A stretch of DNA of 64,000 nucleotides from Psococerastis gibbosa. Lineage: Eukaryota; Arthropoda; Insecta; Psocodea; Psocidae. Position 1 is the first letter of the stretch; each line of letters starts with the position of its first letter. Positions 1 through 13,100 of this stretch are shown here, one piece after another. The stretch lies in NCBI GenBank assembly GCA_963971405.1, contig OZ020485.1, forward strand, positions 32,321,921 to 32,385,920, written 5' to 3'. The translations under genes and the position numbers were made by a program. Below the pieces are notes generated by a model. That model ran no database searches. It was not told the DNA's origin and was given only the letters and a program-made list of their open reading frames with translations.

Positions 1-340
1 AGAACTTGTACACCGGTCATAAGAGAGACAACTATTATTGTTAGGGTGATGTGCCACCCTCGCACGCTTGGGCTTGAATGGAGGCAACTTAGTAATTAAC
101 GCTGTACCTATTATTATTATAAATTTTTTTTTTTATAAAAATGCACTGATTTTCTATGTTTCTATCTACATCGCTACCCTCAGACTCCTATCTTCCGAGT
201 GTGGGTTGTCCAATGCTTCAACGTCCGGCTTCTGTGTCCTGACCTTCTTCGCAGCTCTGACTCCCGCTATCCGCCCCCCCCCCCCTATGTTAGTATCAAA
301 ATGGCCGCTACAACTCCATACTGAATCTTCACTGTTGTAG

Positions 341-3300
341 GTGACTTATCCACTTTGCACTATCGCAAACACTCCCCGATTGCCAGAACACTGCATTGAA
401 TACGTAAAAGTATTGCAGTGGAATAAAGAGAATCCTTGGAGTGTTGCTATTGATGGAGACGACCCAGCTCACATCAACTGGATTTACGAGAGGGCATGTG
501 AAAGGGCCGCTCAATTCAACATTTTAGGCGTTTCATACCGTTTGGTTCAAGTGAGTATCTTTATATGCACTGTACTGGACCATCCTCGACCTACCTGAAT
601 CATTCCGTTAAAAAAATTGTAGTTTTCTTGTAAATTGTCCCTGCTGAGGCATTAATCTTGACATTGTTATTCTTAACCTTATTAAAAAAATTAAATTAGT
701 CTTGATTTGTAGGAAGTGAGGTTTATTTAAGCACCAACCCTTGGATATATACGGATAACTTAACATTTTGTGTTGGTTTGCTTGTGAGTTGTAGATTAAA
801 TCAATAATTAATTTTCCTAAGTACACATGAAATATCTAAGGCAACGAAAATTATTATTTAACAAAGGGATTGTTAGACTACTGTGCCTGTTGTATTAGTA
901 GTACAACAGGCACAGGCAAGGAGATACTGGTCAGTGCGTCACCAAGTGGCTAACCTGCCAAGGGTGTGAGTTGGCTATTAAATAAGTAGTAAGTGTTGTA
1001 TTAGTAGTCATTAGATTATTGGAGGCAGGGCCTCAAAGTCATCGAACAATTAGAGGGGGTCTGTTGTCAGGGGAAGGGGGCAACGTTTCCGAACAATTAG
1101 AGGGGAAGGGGGCAACTTTTCCTGAGTAGGACCCACTAAATTGTGAATAAATTTGAAGGGTATCATCTGAAAAGGCGCCCATTCCACATACGTCAATCGT
1201 CAATGAAAAATTGAAAAATGACGGAAATTGTTGTGGTAGCAGAATTTTTAGTATGTCTTTAATGTCTGCTAAAACGTCATTTTTAAATTTTTCATTGACG
1301 ATTGACGTATGTGGAATGGGGGGCCAAACGGATTTAGATCGGTATCTTGCGTAAGTCAGGAGGAACATAGCTGTAAGAGGTCGGTGCGCTCGATTGTTTA
1401 ATGCGAGGGCCAATGTCCTTAGCCAGTCAACCCCCATAGTATAGTAGTCAATTGAAGGGAAATTTAATGATCCCTATTTTATCTGCAAGATATATTTAGC
1501 GTAAAACGAACTGTTATTAGTTATTATTTTTTATTGGCCAAACGAGTAAACATATAAGACATTTTGTTAAAAACTATTGCGTTAAATTTCATTGGGTATC
1601 ACCGGAAAAAACGTAGACTGATGTCTTAAGTTGAAGCCGCTCGACATATTGGAGTTGCCCAACATCTTCTTGTCTTGAGGAGTTTTCAGGCGTCGACTTT
1701 TCAGCCCTTACTCTGATATCTTGTATTTCTATAAAAAGAAATTAATTAATAGTTCCGGTCTTTGATAACACTTTTAAAATAGACATCTAAAATGTGAAAT
1801 AAGCTTAAAATTTTTAAGTGAGAAAAAATGATGAAATGAGCGTAAAACTTGAAAATGTTTTCATTTATCACAAATAATCCTCTTGGGGTGTCCTCTTGAG
1901 ATTCTGTTACAGTTAGGAGACCCAGTGTCTTTGGTAGCGCTCTGTTGTGATCATTGCAGGAGACTTTATCACTCGTGACGTGTCTTGTTGTCCCAGAGAA
2001 TTTGAGTAGGGGTTATCCGATGTAGCTGCTCTTTCGTATAGTGCCCAAAATCTGAGTCGGTGCCGAATGATGTCCCCTAACACCCCTCCAAGTGAATTAG
2101 CTTACTCAGAAATTGCAAGCATTTTTTGCCTGTGGCTATGACTATGAGGCTCCTTCCTCTAATGACTGACTACTAATATAATAGGCAATGTAAGCCCAAC
2201 TAACCCTTTGTTAAATAATATTACACCATTGCCATTAATTTTTACCAATAGATTAGATAGAAAGATGGAAAGAAAATTATTATTATTAATATTTTTTTTT
2301 AAAAAAGTTTTAAATTGTAGAATCTGCTACTCTGTTAATTTGCTCGTCGTATTGCATCACGCGTCAGTAATATTTAATAAGGCGGCTATTCCACCGACGT
2401 CGTTTTTCAATGTGAATGTGCATGACGTGGTAGCAAACATCATTAATAAATCTCTACCATATTATAACGTAATTTATAATAGATTAGTTAAGTGTCGACA
2501 TAATAGTCTCCTTAAAATATGGCAGAGACTTATTAATGATGTCTGCTACCACGTCATGCACATTCACATTGAAAAACGACGTCGGTGGAATAGCCGCCTA
2601 ATGACGGACTCTTGTTTTTAAAATATATATGCAAACAGTATTTATGAGAAACACAACAAGACTATGCAGTAGTTTTTTATATTTCTGAACTTTTCTAGGG
2701 CGTCGTTAAGAACATCATTCCTGCCGTGGCTTCGACCAATGCTGTCATTGCCGCATCGTGCGCAACAGAAGTCTTCAAGATAGCCACCAGCTGTTGCCTT
2801 CCTTTGAACAATTACATGGTTTTCAACGATGTTGATGGCATTTACACATATACTTATGAAGCTGAGAAAAATCCTAATTGTTTAGCTTGCAGTCAGGTGA
2901 GTCAATAGTCAATATAATTGATTATGTAGTACATTAATTGTTACATTTGCAATGGGCCGCCTGTCTGAAATGATGATTTCTTCTTATGCCATCTTCAGAT
3001 TCATATAATGGCTTCAAATATATGTTAATCGGCTATTAAGCAGCCAAAGGCGTCCAGGTGTTTTGTATGAGCCTTCTGTCTCTTTACTTCTGACTATTGT
3101 ACACTTCCTGTCTTATCATCCTAAGATCATCCTAAGATCGTACACAATCTGGTCTGGCTTCTGTGCAACTTCCTTGGTCCTCCTCTCCTCTGTGGAACCA
3201 CGATTGCAAATAGAGAATATTTGGTATAAAGCAAAGTGCGGTTACGTCAGCCATTTTTGACTTGCACGGATCTCAATTTCAGTTCAGAGTGCAACCAAGA

Positions 3301-4793
3301 AAGAGTTCTGTTAACTCTTCTATGAGTTTCATAGCATTATTCGTACATCACATTATGAAGACTTTAGCCCTTAAAACTGTTATATGTGGACATGGAAAAA
3401 TTGTAGTAGAAATATGCTGTTAATACAGACCACCCGGACACCCCTTTTTTCGGTTATTATGAAAAGTTTTGAAATTATTCAATTCCAATGCCACAGTTAA
3501 ACTATTTTTTGCCTACCGTTGACATTTTTTGGGGGGTTACTTACAAAATGTTCACATCTAGATATACACCGTGTCACGTTGCATATCGAATGATAGCTCT
3601 TTTTAAGATCTTTCGTTTGTCATACTAATTTTCCACCTAGGCCTTAAAGTGTGCGTTAAATTCAATGAGTGTCTTCACCGTTTATGCAGTACCTATTTTC
3701 ATTTTTTCCCAACCACAATAAAAAAAGATAGTGGTATTTTCCGAGATGGCACATATTAGCCCCCCGAAAAACCCATTTTTGGGGGACAAAAAATGTCTAT
3801 CGCAACCAAAAGATAGTGTGAGCTCGTAATTGTAATATAATGCATAGCCGGCTTTGAAATTTCCTCATAATAACCGATATAAAAGAGTCCGTGTGGTCTG
3901 CAACACCCGGTACACAATGTTACAACGGTCCACGGATTCTCGTGTCGTGCCATTTAACGTCAGGACATGTAGAGTAGTGGTACAGACTCAGACTTTCACC
4001 CGAATGGGAAAGGGAAGTTGTGCTCTTACCAAGCCACTGCTTCAGATTTTTCAACTAGGATGTTCTTCTGCCGGGAGCCCGCATTTCTTCCCTTGTATTA
4101 TTACGTGCAGATATATATTTATATATGATATTTTTCGTTAATATGATATTGAATAATTCAATTGTACATCTATCTAGCTATACTGATGGTGCAAATCCAA
4201 ATAATCGGAAATCTCATCAGTATCACGCAATTACGGATTACACCAAACCATTTGAAAGCCGCCATCTTTCATGTCAGGACATGTAGGGAAGGTTGTTGGT
4301 TCGAGTCCCACACTTGCTACATTTTCTGGCCATGCTTTGGAGGGCATGTAAAGCAGGCGGTCCCGGGCTTTCCTAGTTGAGTGTAAGAGAGTGCTTATAG
4401 CCCTAACTAGGTAGGCTTAGGAATGGAACAAAACATGTCCATATTTATTTATTTATTTTCTTATTTCAGGTTGCAAAGACAATAGTTTTGAGTAACCCCA
4501 AAGAAGTCAAACTCAAAGATGTTATTGACCAGCTAATAGAGAAACCAGAGTATCAAATGAAAAACCCTGGACTTACAACCACTATTTACGGAAAGAACAA
4601 GACTCTCTATTTACCTCTCGTGAAGAGTATTGAAGAGGCTACTCGTCCTAATTTGTCCAAAACTCTTTTTGAATTGAACATTGAAGAAGGTTCCGAATTG
4701 TTGGTATCGGATGTTACATCTCCAAATACTCTAGTTTTTCGAATACATTTTGAAGCTGCCGGTGCCGCAAATAAGGACGTTGAAATGATTTAA
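341..4793 (+). CDS. UBA3: NEDD8-activating enzyme E1 catalytic subunit, C-terminal half (5' exons outside the window)
   Basis: Three exons join in phase: 341-550 (70 codons, acceptor ttgtag, donor gtgagt), 2699-2896 (66 codons) and 4470-4793 (107 codons plus TAA), giving 243 residues. UBA3 pairs with the APP-BP1/NAE1 subunit to activate NEDD8 and pass it to UBC12. The first exon carries the catalytic-cysteine motif PRLPEHC (Cys codon 392-394) and GVSYRL. The second has [24 protein letters not shown] and a C-x2-C pair (NCLAC) fitting the zinc site. The third is the ubiquitin-fold E2-binding domain, with [16 protein letters not shown] and VSDVTSP. No stop or frameshift is seen, so the gene looks functional. 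The first ATP-binding exons must lie to the left. The family match is strong over all three exons. Confidence 0.96.
1179..1319. repeat. Foldback MITE copy 1 (about 141 bp)
   Basis: The arms start ccattccacatacgtcaatc and end with the reverse complement gtggaatgg. The stem runs about 50 bp per side with few mismatches. The loop contains gtggtagcag and atgtctgct. The same loop recurs inverted in the copy at 6597-6740, so this is a mobile family and not a chance palindrome. Sequence seen directly; transposon status inferred. Confidence 0.8.
2381..2598. repeat. Foldback MITE copy 2 (218 bp)
   Basis: The terminal arms ggcggctattccaccgacgt and its reverse complement ending agccgcc are nearly perfect for about 75 bp. 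Stem contents include acgtggtagca and atgtctgctaccacgt, shared with the other copies. The outer arm sequence (tttttcaatgtgaatgtgca) differs from copies 1 and 3. Confidence 0.85.
3963..4440 (+). repeat. tRNA-derived SINE fragments in the last UBA3 intron
   Basis: A head fragment at 3963-4010 (acatgtagagtagtggtac) resembles a pol III A box. A body at about 4272-4440 carries the B box ggttcgagtcc, then a conserved tail (ctggccatgc, gcatgtaaagcaggcggtcc, ttcctagttgagtgtaag). Complete relatives lie at 5190-5350 (minus) and 5450-5650 (plus). No intact tRNA cloverleaf is present, so this is a SINE and not a tRNA gene. Confidence 0.72.
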
Positions 4794-5189
4794 TTTACTT
4801 TTTTGGGCTGTTTTTATCAAACTACTATAGTAATACTCGCAAGATCATTATTCTAGAAGCTTCTTCAATTTCTTTTCTTGCTTATACGATACATACAATA
4901 CCCACAGCTTATGCTACAGTTGAATGAATTATTAAGTAATATTAAAAGGCTACTTCTCAGTTGTAACAACAAAATATAAAATAAGCTAGATATGGTAGCT
5001 TATCGGTTAATAGTATTACAATACGTTTTTTTTCATAAAACGACAGACATGGCTTATATGAAAATTACGTCACACTTCACATACTGCCAATACTAATACT
5101 ACTAGTAGTACTAATGACGGTCAGATTTTGCAGCTACGTGACTCCCTTTTTATAAATACATTTTTATTGTTTCTATTACTAAGCCAATC

Positions 5190-5350
5190 CTAGCGGAGTT
5201 AGGAGTTAGTTAGTCTTACACTCAACTAGGAAGGCCCGGGACCGCCTGCCCTCCGAAGCATGGCCAGAAAATGTAGCGAATGTGGGACTCGAACCAACAA
5301 CCTTTCGGATGAAAGTCAGAGTCCGTACCATTACGCTACATGTCTTGACA
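5190..5350 (-). repeat. tRNA-derived SINE, near full length
   Basis: Read on the minus strand it has an A-box-like tagcgtaatgg, then B box ggttcgagtcc, then the tail cattttctggccatgcttcg and ggcggtcccgggccttccta. This is the cleanest copy in the window and defines the pol III promoter spacing of the family. Confidence 0.78.
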
Positions 5351-5449
5351 CTTTAACCATCAAGCTTAAATTGATAGGGGAAATTATACGTTTTTTCTCT
5401 ACTAAATAACTCCATAGGAAAAAATAATAATTTTAATACTAATACATTA

Positions 5450-5650
5450 AAGGACATGACTAGAGTAGTGGTACAGACTCTGGTACAGAAACTTTCACCC
5501 GGAAGGTTGTTGGTTGTAATCCCATACTTAATACATTTTCTGGCCATGCTTCGCAGGGCATGTAAAGCAGGTGGTCCCGGGCCTTCCTAGTTGCGTGTAA
5601 GAGAGGGCTACCCCTAACTCCGCTAGGTCGGCTTAGTAGTAGAACAATAA
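5450..5650 (+). repeat. tRNA-derived SINE, degenerate copy
   Basis: It has the same order as its neighbours: agagtagtggtacagactc, a damaged B box (ggttgtaatcc), then ctggccatgcttcgcagggc and ggtcccgggccttcctagtt. A t-rich run follows near 5657. With the minus copy 100 bp upstream it forms an inverted SINE pair. Confidence 0.75.
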
Positions 5651-6596
5651 GTCAATATTTTTTTTTTAAGTAGGTTTTCAAAAATAGTTAAATAGCCCAT
5701 TGGGTTGGTTGATGTTGCCTGAATTTCGTATTTTGTACTCCTATAGACATATTTAAATTGTTCTTGATACCACTTTCTATGTACTATAAAATGCCATTAA
5801 AATATATGGCTAGTATTTGCCGTGCGTGGTGTATTTCTCGCTTTCATTCAATAATCCAACTCTGCTCTTCCATCTGCATAATTAGGTAGACTTCATATGG
5901 AAATGGTGCTAATAAACCTATAAGCTGTATGCCTACCCTAGCCTAGCGTACTAACAATTCGCTAAGTAACGTTCACTAAACTAATGGGACCATAGTTAAA
6001 TTACTACTACCAGTGTGAACCGTTTGTATAGTACCGTAGTTTACCTATAGGTGGAAGTCCCCTTTTCTGTAGCCACTCAATTCTTCCCCTACACAATGTT
6101 CTACGTTTTCCTTCAACCTTATTATAGTAACAGTATCTTTAGAATTGGTTTCCTGGTTCCAGACACTACTAGACCATTTCGACATGACGTCATAGGCCCT
6201 TCATGCATGTTGGAAGTCCGAAATCATTCCAATTAGCGGACGTTTCATTTTGTTTTCCCGGTCGATTTTTCAAGTAACCCCTTACAGGAACTCTACAGGT
6301 AAGATTTATAAGATTGAGATGTGAATAATTTTTATAATCGAATTTCCCATTATGTGTAGGCTATAGCCTACATAAGTAATTTTCTAGTTTTATGAATCGA
6401 TGTGGCTCATGTTTATGCAGAGGCAATATACTGTAGCTTACATTGTATAATACAATAGGTTCATGCTTTTTATGCGTGACCTGTATTTGATTATATGGAG
6501 TGAAATAATAACTAACGGGATGAGCCAGCTGGGCATATGAAAAAAGTATTCTATTGTGATTAATTGTACAGGACTATCTGATTAACTTGTCATTAA

Positions 6597-6740
6597 AGGC
6601 GGGGTTTCCACATACGTCAATGGTCAATGAGAAATATGAAATTGACGTTTTAGCAGACATTAAAGATATACTAAAAATGTCTGCTACCACGTCAAACCCA
6701 TATTTCTCATTGACCATTGACGTATGTGGAAGCCCCGCCT
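6597..6740. repeat. Foldback MITE copy 3 (144 bp)
   Basis: It starts aggcggggtttccacatacg and ends with cgtatgtggaagccccgcct. The arms (gtcaatggtcaatgagaaat) pair almost perfectly. The loop (gacattaaagatatactaaa) is the reverse complement of the loop in copy 1. Flanking taa on both sides may be the target duplication. Confidence 0.83.
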
Positions 6741-7177
6741 AATACAGCCAATAAAATCTGAAAAACGCATTCGAGGACTAATAATTATCCAAACAAATTA
6801 ACTATATTAGTATTAGAATATCAAATTCATTTTTGGACTTCCTGTAAAGCATCATTATGTAGGTACTGTCCACATTCCACAGTGACCACAATAATAAAAG
6901 TAGAAATAAATAAATAAAAGGATATTTCCATTTTTAAATTTTTATAGTTCCCGCTTTTAATTATTTCCTTCATGTAGTAGCAACTAGCAAGAGCCCCAAA
7001 GAAAATGTTTATTTATATTTTATTTTTGTTTATTAATTTAAATTTTTAGAACTTAATAACTTGGCACTTTGCAGTTTGCTTTGAAACTGAACAGATTGTA
7101 GTATCGTACGTGGAATAAATTCATCAATTCTATTTATATTTGATTTTGATATATATATTTTACATTGTAAGGCAATT

Positions 7178-10100
7178 ATGGCTTGGACTGTAATAGCTGA
7201 GGAGGCAGTGAAGAAACAATTTTTGATGCTTTCCAACGTTGAAGAAACTTGTTTATCTATGGGTCTTTTAATTGGTCAGGTGTGTTATTCATAGCTAAGC
7301 CAGGGTGCTAGGCTCTCAGAAATTGCTTTTGATTTGACAGTTGCATTAGTTAGTCTTCTATTTTAATGGTAATACCAATGAGCCTGAAATGCAGGACAGT
7401 TAGACTTCATCATTATATTTTTAGGCAAATGCCTGCAGCAAAAAAGCATATGTTGCGCACATTGCCCCGACTCCAGATCAGTCAAGATCTACCTTGGTGA
7501 AATCGTTGGATGATATTGACGAAGAACTTGTGGCAAGCCATGCCAGATTTGTTACCCGTATGCTACCCGGAGGCCTGTCGATTCTCGGGGTATTTTATGT
7601 TTCGCAAGACGACACCATTTCATCTGCAGCATTGAAACATCTTCGGCGAATTTTTGAACAAATTGACTTGGATCAAAAAGGCGGGTTTTTCTTGGATGGC
7701 TTGAGTAGCTCTGAGCAATTTGTTTTACATTTTTGTTCCAAATCACAAAGGTAAGAAACACATCATATTTATTTCAGAAGCTGCAGTAGATCTAATTGAA
7801 AGCCTTCAAGCACAGTGTAAGGAATCAATCCTGAGTGGAGAAGGTCTGAGAAGGATCGTTCTGTCAAATTATAAAAGGGAACATTTCGCATGCCAACCAC
7901 GCCATTGTGTGATCAGAAATAAAAGAGGCGTAATTGCGATGGGAAATTCATTGCTGAAGAGAATGTGGAACTTGGAAAATTGACACATTGATTTTTTATT
8001 TTTTATTTACTAAGCCAGTCATTCCAGATTTAGTTCTTAAGTTACTTTTAATTTTAGGCACAGCAGCTCTTCCAAGTTACCAGGGACTTAAATTTCACCC
8101 AGTAAAGTTAATGGAAAAGCCATAACACAAACAATTGAAAATACCCTATAACATTATGTATAAATGTGTGATCTGAACCTGTTTGCACATGTTTGTCGAC
8201 TAGACTGAAATCTGATTTCTCACAAGGTGGCGAAATCCATGTGAATAGCCGATGTGGTGGCAGTTGAAATGTAGTGTCAATAACGAAATCTTCCTCCTGG
8301 CAGAAACACAGCAATCTCGCCAGGCCCTCTCCAACCTCGCACTTAACTTAATTAAATAAAAAAATGTATCGGATGTTGCACAGGGTGGATGGCCTATCAA
8401 GCAGTCTTTTTCTTATTCATATGTACTTATATTGTATTGTATTGTCGTTGCATTGAAAATTGGTATCAATGAAAATATTCTGTAATGTTTTGGAGGAATA
8501 CATTTTTTTTTATTTATTTATTTGGGGTGCCCATTTTCTACGCTCCATATCCAAATGTATTTATTATATTATATTTATTAGCGGTCTACCTTATACATGC
8601 CCATAGTCATACTGGCATGTACATTTACATATTTATTAATAAGAGGTTTACTACCCACTATTTTAATGATATATTTTTAAATTATCCTTTACAGGTGTAC
8701 CGGCAAAAGCATTTCTCGAAGCTTAGGGGGTTCAGTGAACAACGTTGATTGTAGATTTCAAAACTTTGCGTCTACATGGGTGGAGATTACGAGTGAGTTT
8801 AACATAAATGTAAAGGACTATGATATCTCAAGTGCAACTTCAGTAAAAGACCAACTTCTGGTAAGTAATGAATTATATGTATTTTAAATGCCTGGCACTG
8901 GCGAAACGACGATGATCGAAAGTAGTCTAAGTAGGCCTGAAAGTGTGAAATTTAAAATATGTTCCGAAATGAGATAATTGCACATGCAAGAACAAATTAT
9001 TACGTCTTCTAGTTCAGATGCCAACAACGCATCAGTCTATTTTTTATTTATTTCCATTTTTGGTTGCAGCAACTTTTGTCACGCTTACGCGAACAGATTG
9101 AGACTAGTTTCATCTTACTGGACGGAAAGGATATCGATAAATCTGCAAGGTTAGAGACAGCTAGCAAAGGGAAACCTACAAACACAGTGTCAGCGACAAT
9201 CTATACCTCGTTCCATGTAAGTAACATTCTTATAAAATCCAATGTATATTCCGCTAATAAAAAATAAATTGAATCTTTTGATTAGACAGCCTATATGAAT
9301 ACGTATAAATAAATACTGTCACAATCGGGCACATAAAGAGAATGGTTAACACCCGTTACGCGAAGAAAAGCCTTGAAGGAGAGGTAAAGGATGCTTAAAT
9401 ACTTCGTCGCCAGAGGCTAGACTCATTCATTGAAAAGGGAAATAATGGAAAAAAACTGGTCAGAGCCGGATTTGAACCTAAGGTGCCCATTCCACCGACC
9501 GGCTAGGGCTATTTACAAAAACGGTGCCGTGGTAGCAGACATTCAAGACTTAGGTGGCGATTCCACCGACCTCGCATTGCAGAATGCAAATAACATTGAC
9601 GGAAATTAGAATTTTTCTTTTTATAGAAATCTATTAAAATGTTTGTACTTAACATATCCCATGACGCCATTTTTTAATTTTAGTTTGTTTGTTTGTGATT
9701 TTACTGTATGATCATTGATCAATTTTTACTATGACATAGAGGAAAATAAACATTTCCGTCAATTCTGCAATGCGAGGTCGGTGGAACCCCGCCTAAGTCT
9801 TGAATGTCTGCTACCACGTCACCGTTTTTGTAAATAGCGCCTAAGATATTCACCTTTCGGGACCTGACAATTTGGTGTTCATCACACGTTGCCGGCTCTG
9901 TCCAGTTTTTTCTTGATTTCCTTTTTTCGGATACCGATGTATATTTCCGATGAAGAATGCTCTTACCAAGTTAATTTAATTCATTGTATTATTACGATAT
10001 AATACTACAATTGTATTGATTGTATTTTACTTATTTTTCCCGTCTTGTTCTCTGGTTGAGTTCCCCTGCCACTAATTCTGCCGGTTGAATTTATAGAACG

Positions 10101-13100
10101 TTGTCATTCATTTTATTGCTTAATCGATCATTCCAGCAACTGTTAAAAAGAAACAATATGATTTGCTTTAGGAACCTGCCGCCAACAATGATGTTAATTT
10201 TTTCACCAGTGATAAACAGCGTATTACCATTGGATCAATTCCCTCCAAAGTGTTTGTAGAACCAAGCGCTACAGTAATGGATGCAATAACTGCAATAAAG
10301 CAAGATTTGATCCGAACACTTGGGTCTAGGTTGGAATTGCATTGGGACTCATTAGTAGATGAGGAAGGGGGTTCCCCTGAAGGTAATGAACTGTTTTTAA
10401 GCTTATTATGTATGAATCATTGTACAAATATATGAGCCTAATATATATAGTAGAAACCAGTTAAGGGGACATGGAACCTTCCATTAGGATTTTGCAGGAT
10501 TTATCGTGAAATATCACTGAATGAGCCATTAATAGGATGTTATTGAGTCAAGAAATATTCCTCTAAGTTTCGATGCATAGTATAACACCGATTGGCCAGT
10601 CATTGAACTTGATATGTAAAAAATAACGGACACTGAGGAGGTTAGGTTGTTAGGGTTTCTGAAATTGGAGTTAGTGATGACCACGTATAAAAATATATAT
10701 AATAATAATAATAATTGTGTATTGACCAGAAATATAGTGTGTCAAAATGTAGAGGAACATTTTTTTCTACTTCTCATTTATGGTTGAGTGATCGATACTC
10801 CATGAAAAATTTGACTTTTTCAAGCAAGCGGAAAGTAGGGGGTTCCATTTAAAACTTTACTTGATTACTTGCCCCAGCTGAAACTTATAGTGACGAAGCT
10901 CCGAGGTTCTTTATTACACTCTACCAAAGGATGCAACTTAATTTATTATCATTGTGCAATCGAGCCAGCCATGCGTTTTAGAACTATGGATGTTACTCAA
11001 GTAATGTTATACAGTGTAATACTATAATATTGACAGCTTTCAAAACTCAGACATGGAGTAAGGCGAAGACAGTATTGTCGAGTGTGAGTGAAATTTATGT
11101 CAATCTTCTAGAAACGTGCAAAGCTGTTGAAGTTAGCAATATGAAAAACATAACGATCCGTATTACTCTGAAAAACAAAATTAGGCTATTATATAATTTT
11201 GTGATGTAGCAATAATTATTATGATTCAACTTTGTTTATTTATTTTTTATAAAAGGTTAATCGCATGCAAACAATTTAATGGATGTATCCTATTGACCTC
11301 TTCCGCCGCGCCTGTAGGTTAGTACCTACCCGTGTTGAGTTACGATACGTCCCCGATAGTATGGCTTGCAGAGACTTACGCAAGTACAAGCACGCAACTA
11401 CCTTGCTATCGAAGCCGATACATTACCTACCCCTATATCACACCTAAATCAGTCAGTTTTATTTTTTATTACTGCCGGTACACAAGTTATTAAACATATA
11501 GTCCAACCAAGGCTATCACATTATAAGTAACATTTTTCATTTTAATAAATTCGAAAATTTGGTAAAGATTTGTCCCCTATCAGCTTAAAGAAAAAAAAAA
11601 AAATCGCTGCCTCATCAAACTGAAGAAATCATTATCGTACAATACTATGTATGAAACAGAATATTATGATTTGGCTACACCTTTATAATAATTTGCTTAG
11701 TATATTTAAAAGCTGGTTGTTTGGGAGTCAGCCAGGAGTGGCCAATACCAACGGTCGGCATCCATAGTGCAACTTGTGTCGCAATTTCTTATCTTTCAAA
11801 TTACGATACCGGTATGCACATTTTCTGTTCCACTTCACTTCATTTTCTGCTAGAAATCGTCTTTTATTGTGCGTAATTCATAAAAAATAAAGGAAAATTG
11901 TATAACCTTAAAAATATTTATGAAAAAAATAAAAAGACATCTAAGCAAGTAAACATAAAGGATATAAAAACTAAAACTAAAAACGCGCACCCTAAAACAC
12001 AATATCACCAACCTTTACCGTACCCCATCCTAACTAACATTAACCTGTCACTTACAGACTAACTTAATTATACTAATAACGATTCCCTGTGATTAAGCCA
12101 CACACGGCACTGCCTGTGGCTAAAGGAAAATAAAATGAAAAAAAAACTATACTGTAAAAATTGGGAAATAAATATATTACTTACTTGCTTATATATTTTC
12201 AGAAATAGAACGAGTTCATGAGCCTCCAAGACGGGTTTTACTTCAGCCTGGCGGGACACGTTTATGTTACGTTGATTACCTATTCCCTGGAGAAAAAATA
12301 TCCAATGCCGTGCACTCTTGCCAAGACCTTCTTGATATTACAATTACCGAAGACTGTGTATTCGACAATTTTGAAGTATCAGCTGGTAATTATTGTAGAT
12401 TATGCGTACCTGTATTAGATGAATTTTGAGGGTTCGAATTAAAAATACCTTATACAAAATTAAATATTATCGTGTCTCAAATTAAGCCCAAACGTAAATA
12501 TCTTTTTATGCTGAAGACGCTTTGATTTTGAAATGTTTTATTCGGAGAACATCCGAACCATGTACAATTTTAGTGATTTGAAGTTGAATGAAAATAAAAT
12601 TTCACTATAGAAGAATTGCAGCGTACATAGTACTTACATGGAGTAATTAGTGCAGGGGTTGACATTTTAAATGTAAAATATGTAAATTGTAATAAATTAT
12701 CTACTTACTTACTTATCTAGCGCAAATCTCCTTATTAGTATGGCCTCACTTGTGTCATGTTATTAATTTGGCCTCGTTAACATTTTGAGTTTTCACTTCT
12801 ACCGTGCTACCCGTTTTTGTTTTTTTTTTACTAATAGGCTAGACGTATCCAAAAAAATATTTATTTACTCATAATTCATTAAATATTTAATTACAACAAA
12901 AACGATTTACATATTTTACGGCTTTCGTAGTTTATTAATAATAATACGTAAGTGTCAAATTTTCTATGTTCGATATCTATCCCCTTAAAACCCTTTCATG
13001 AGAAATTTCAAACTAAGTCAAACAAAATTTCTGACAACACTGATTGAACAATACTAACAACACAACATATTATTTCTTAGTGATATTTCATCATATATCT

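Larger units (their letters stand above)
551..2698 (+). other. UBA3 intron with two foldback elements
   Basis: This 2.1-kb intron separates the catalytic-cysteine exon from the next UBA3 exon. Apart from the hairpins at 1179-1319 and 2381-2598 I see no conserved coding sequence. The long open frames at 1039-1437 (minus) and 2208-2621 (plus) are readings through those hairpins. Confidence 0.85.
4794..7177. other. UBA3-ODR4 spacer
   Basis: This 2.4-kb spacer follows the UBA3 stop and precedes the ODR4 start codon. It holds the UBA3 3' UTR, two SINE copies and one hairpin MITE. I recognise no coding exon. The ODR4 promoter should lie in its last few hundred bases, but no TATA-like element can be assigned in such AT-rich DNA. 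Confidence 0.7.

Noticed and set aside
1039-2621. Open frames of 132 and 137 codons in the UBA3 intron
   Set aside because: Both read through perfect hairpins, whose symmetry avoids stops on both strands; no similarity and no splice support.
4250-5345. Functional tRNA genes
   Set aside because: A and B boxes are present but no acceptor stem or anticodon arm can be folded; the shared long tail marks a SINE.
7033-7236. Minus-strand frame antisense to ODR4 exon 1
   Set aside because: It is the shadow of the supported ODR4 start exon.
7720-7983. 87-residue frame in ODR4 intron 2, possibly an extra exon
   Set aside because: ODR4 homology runs directly from exon 2 (ending 7750) to exon 3 (from 8695) in phase; the frame resembles nothing known and would break the protein.
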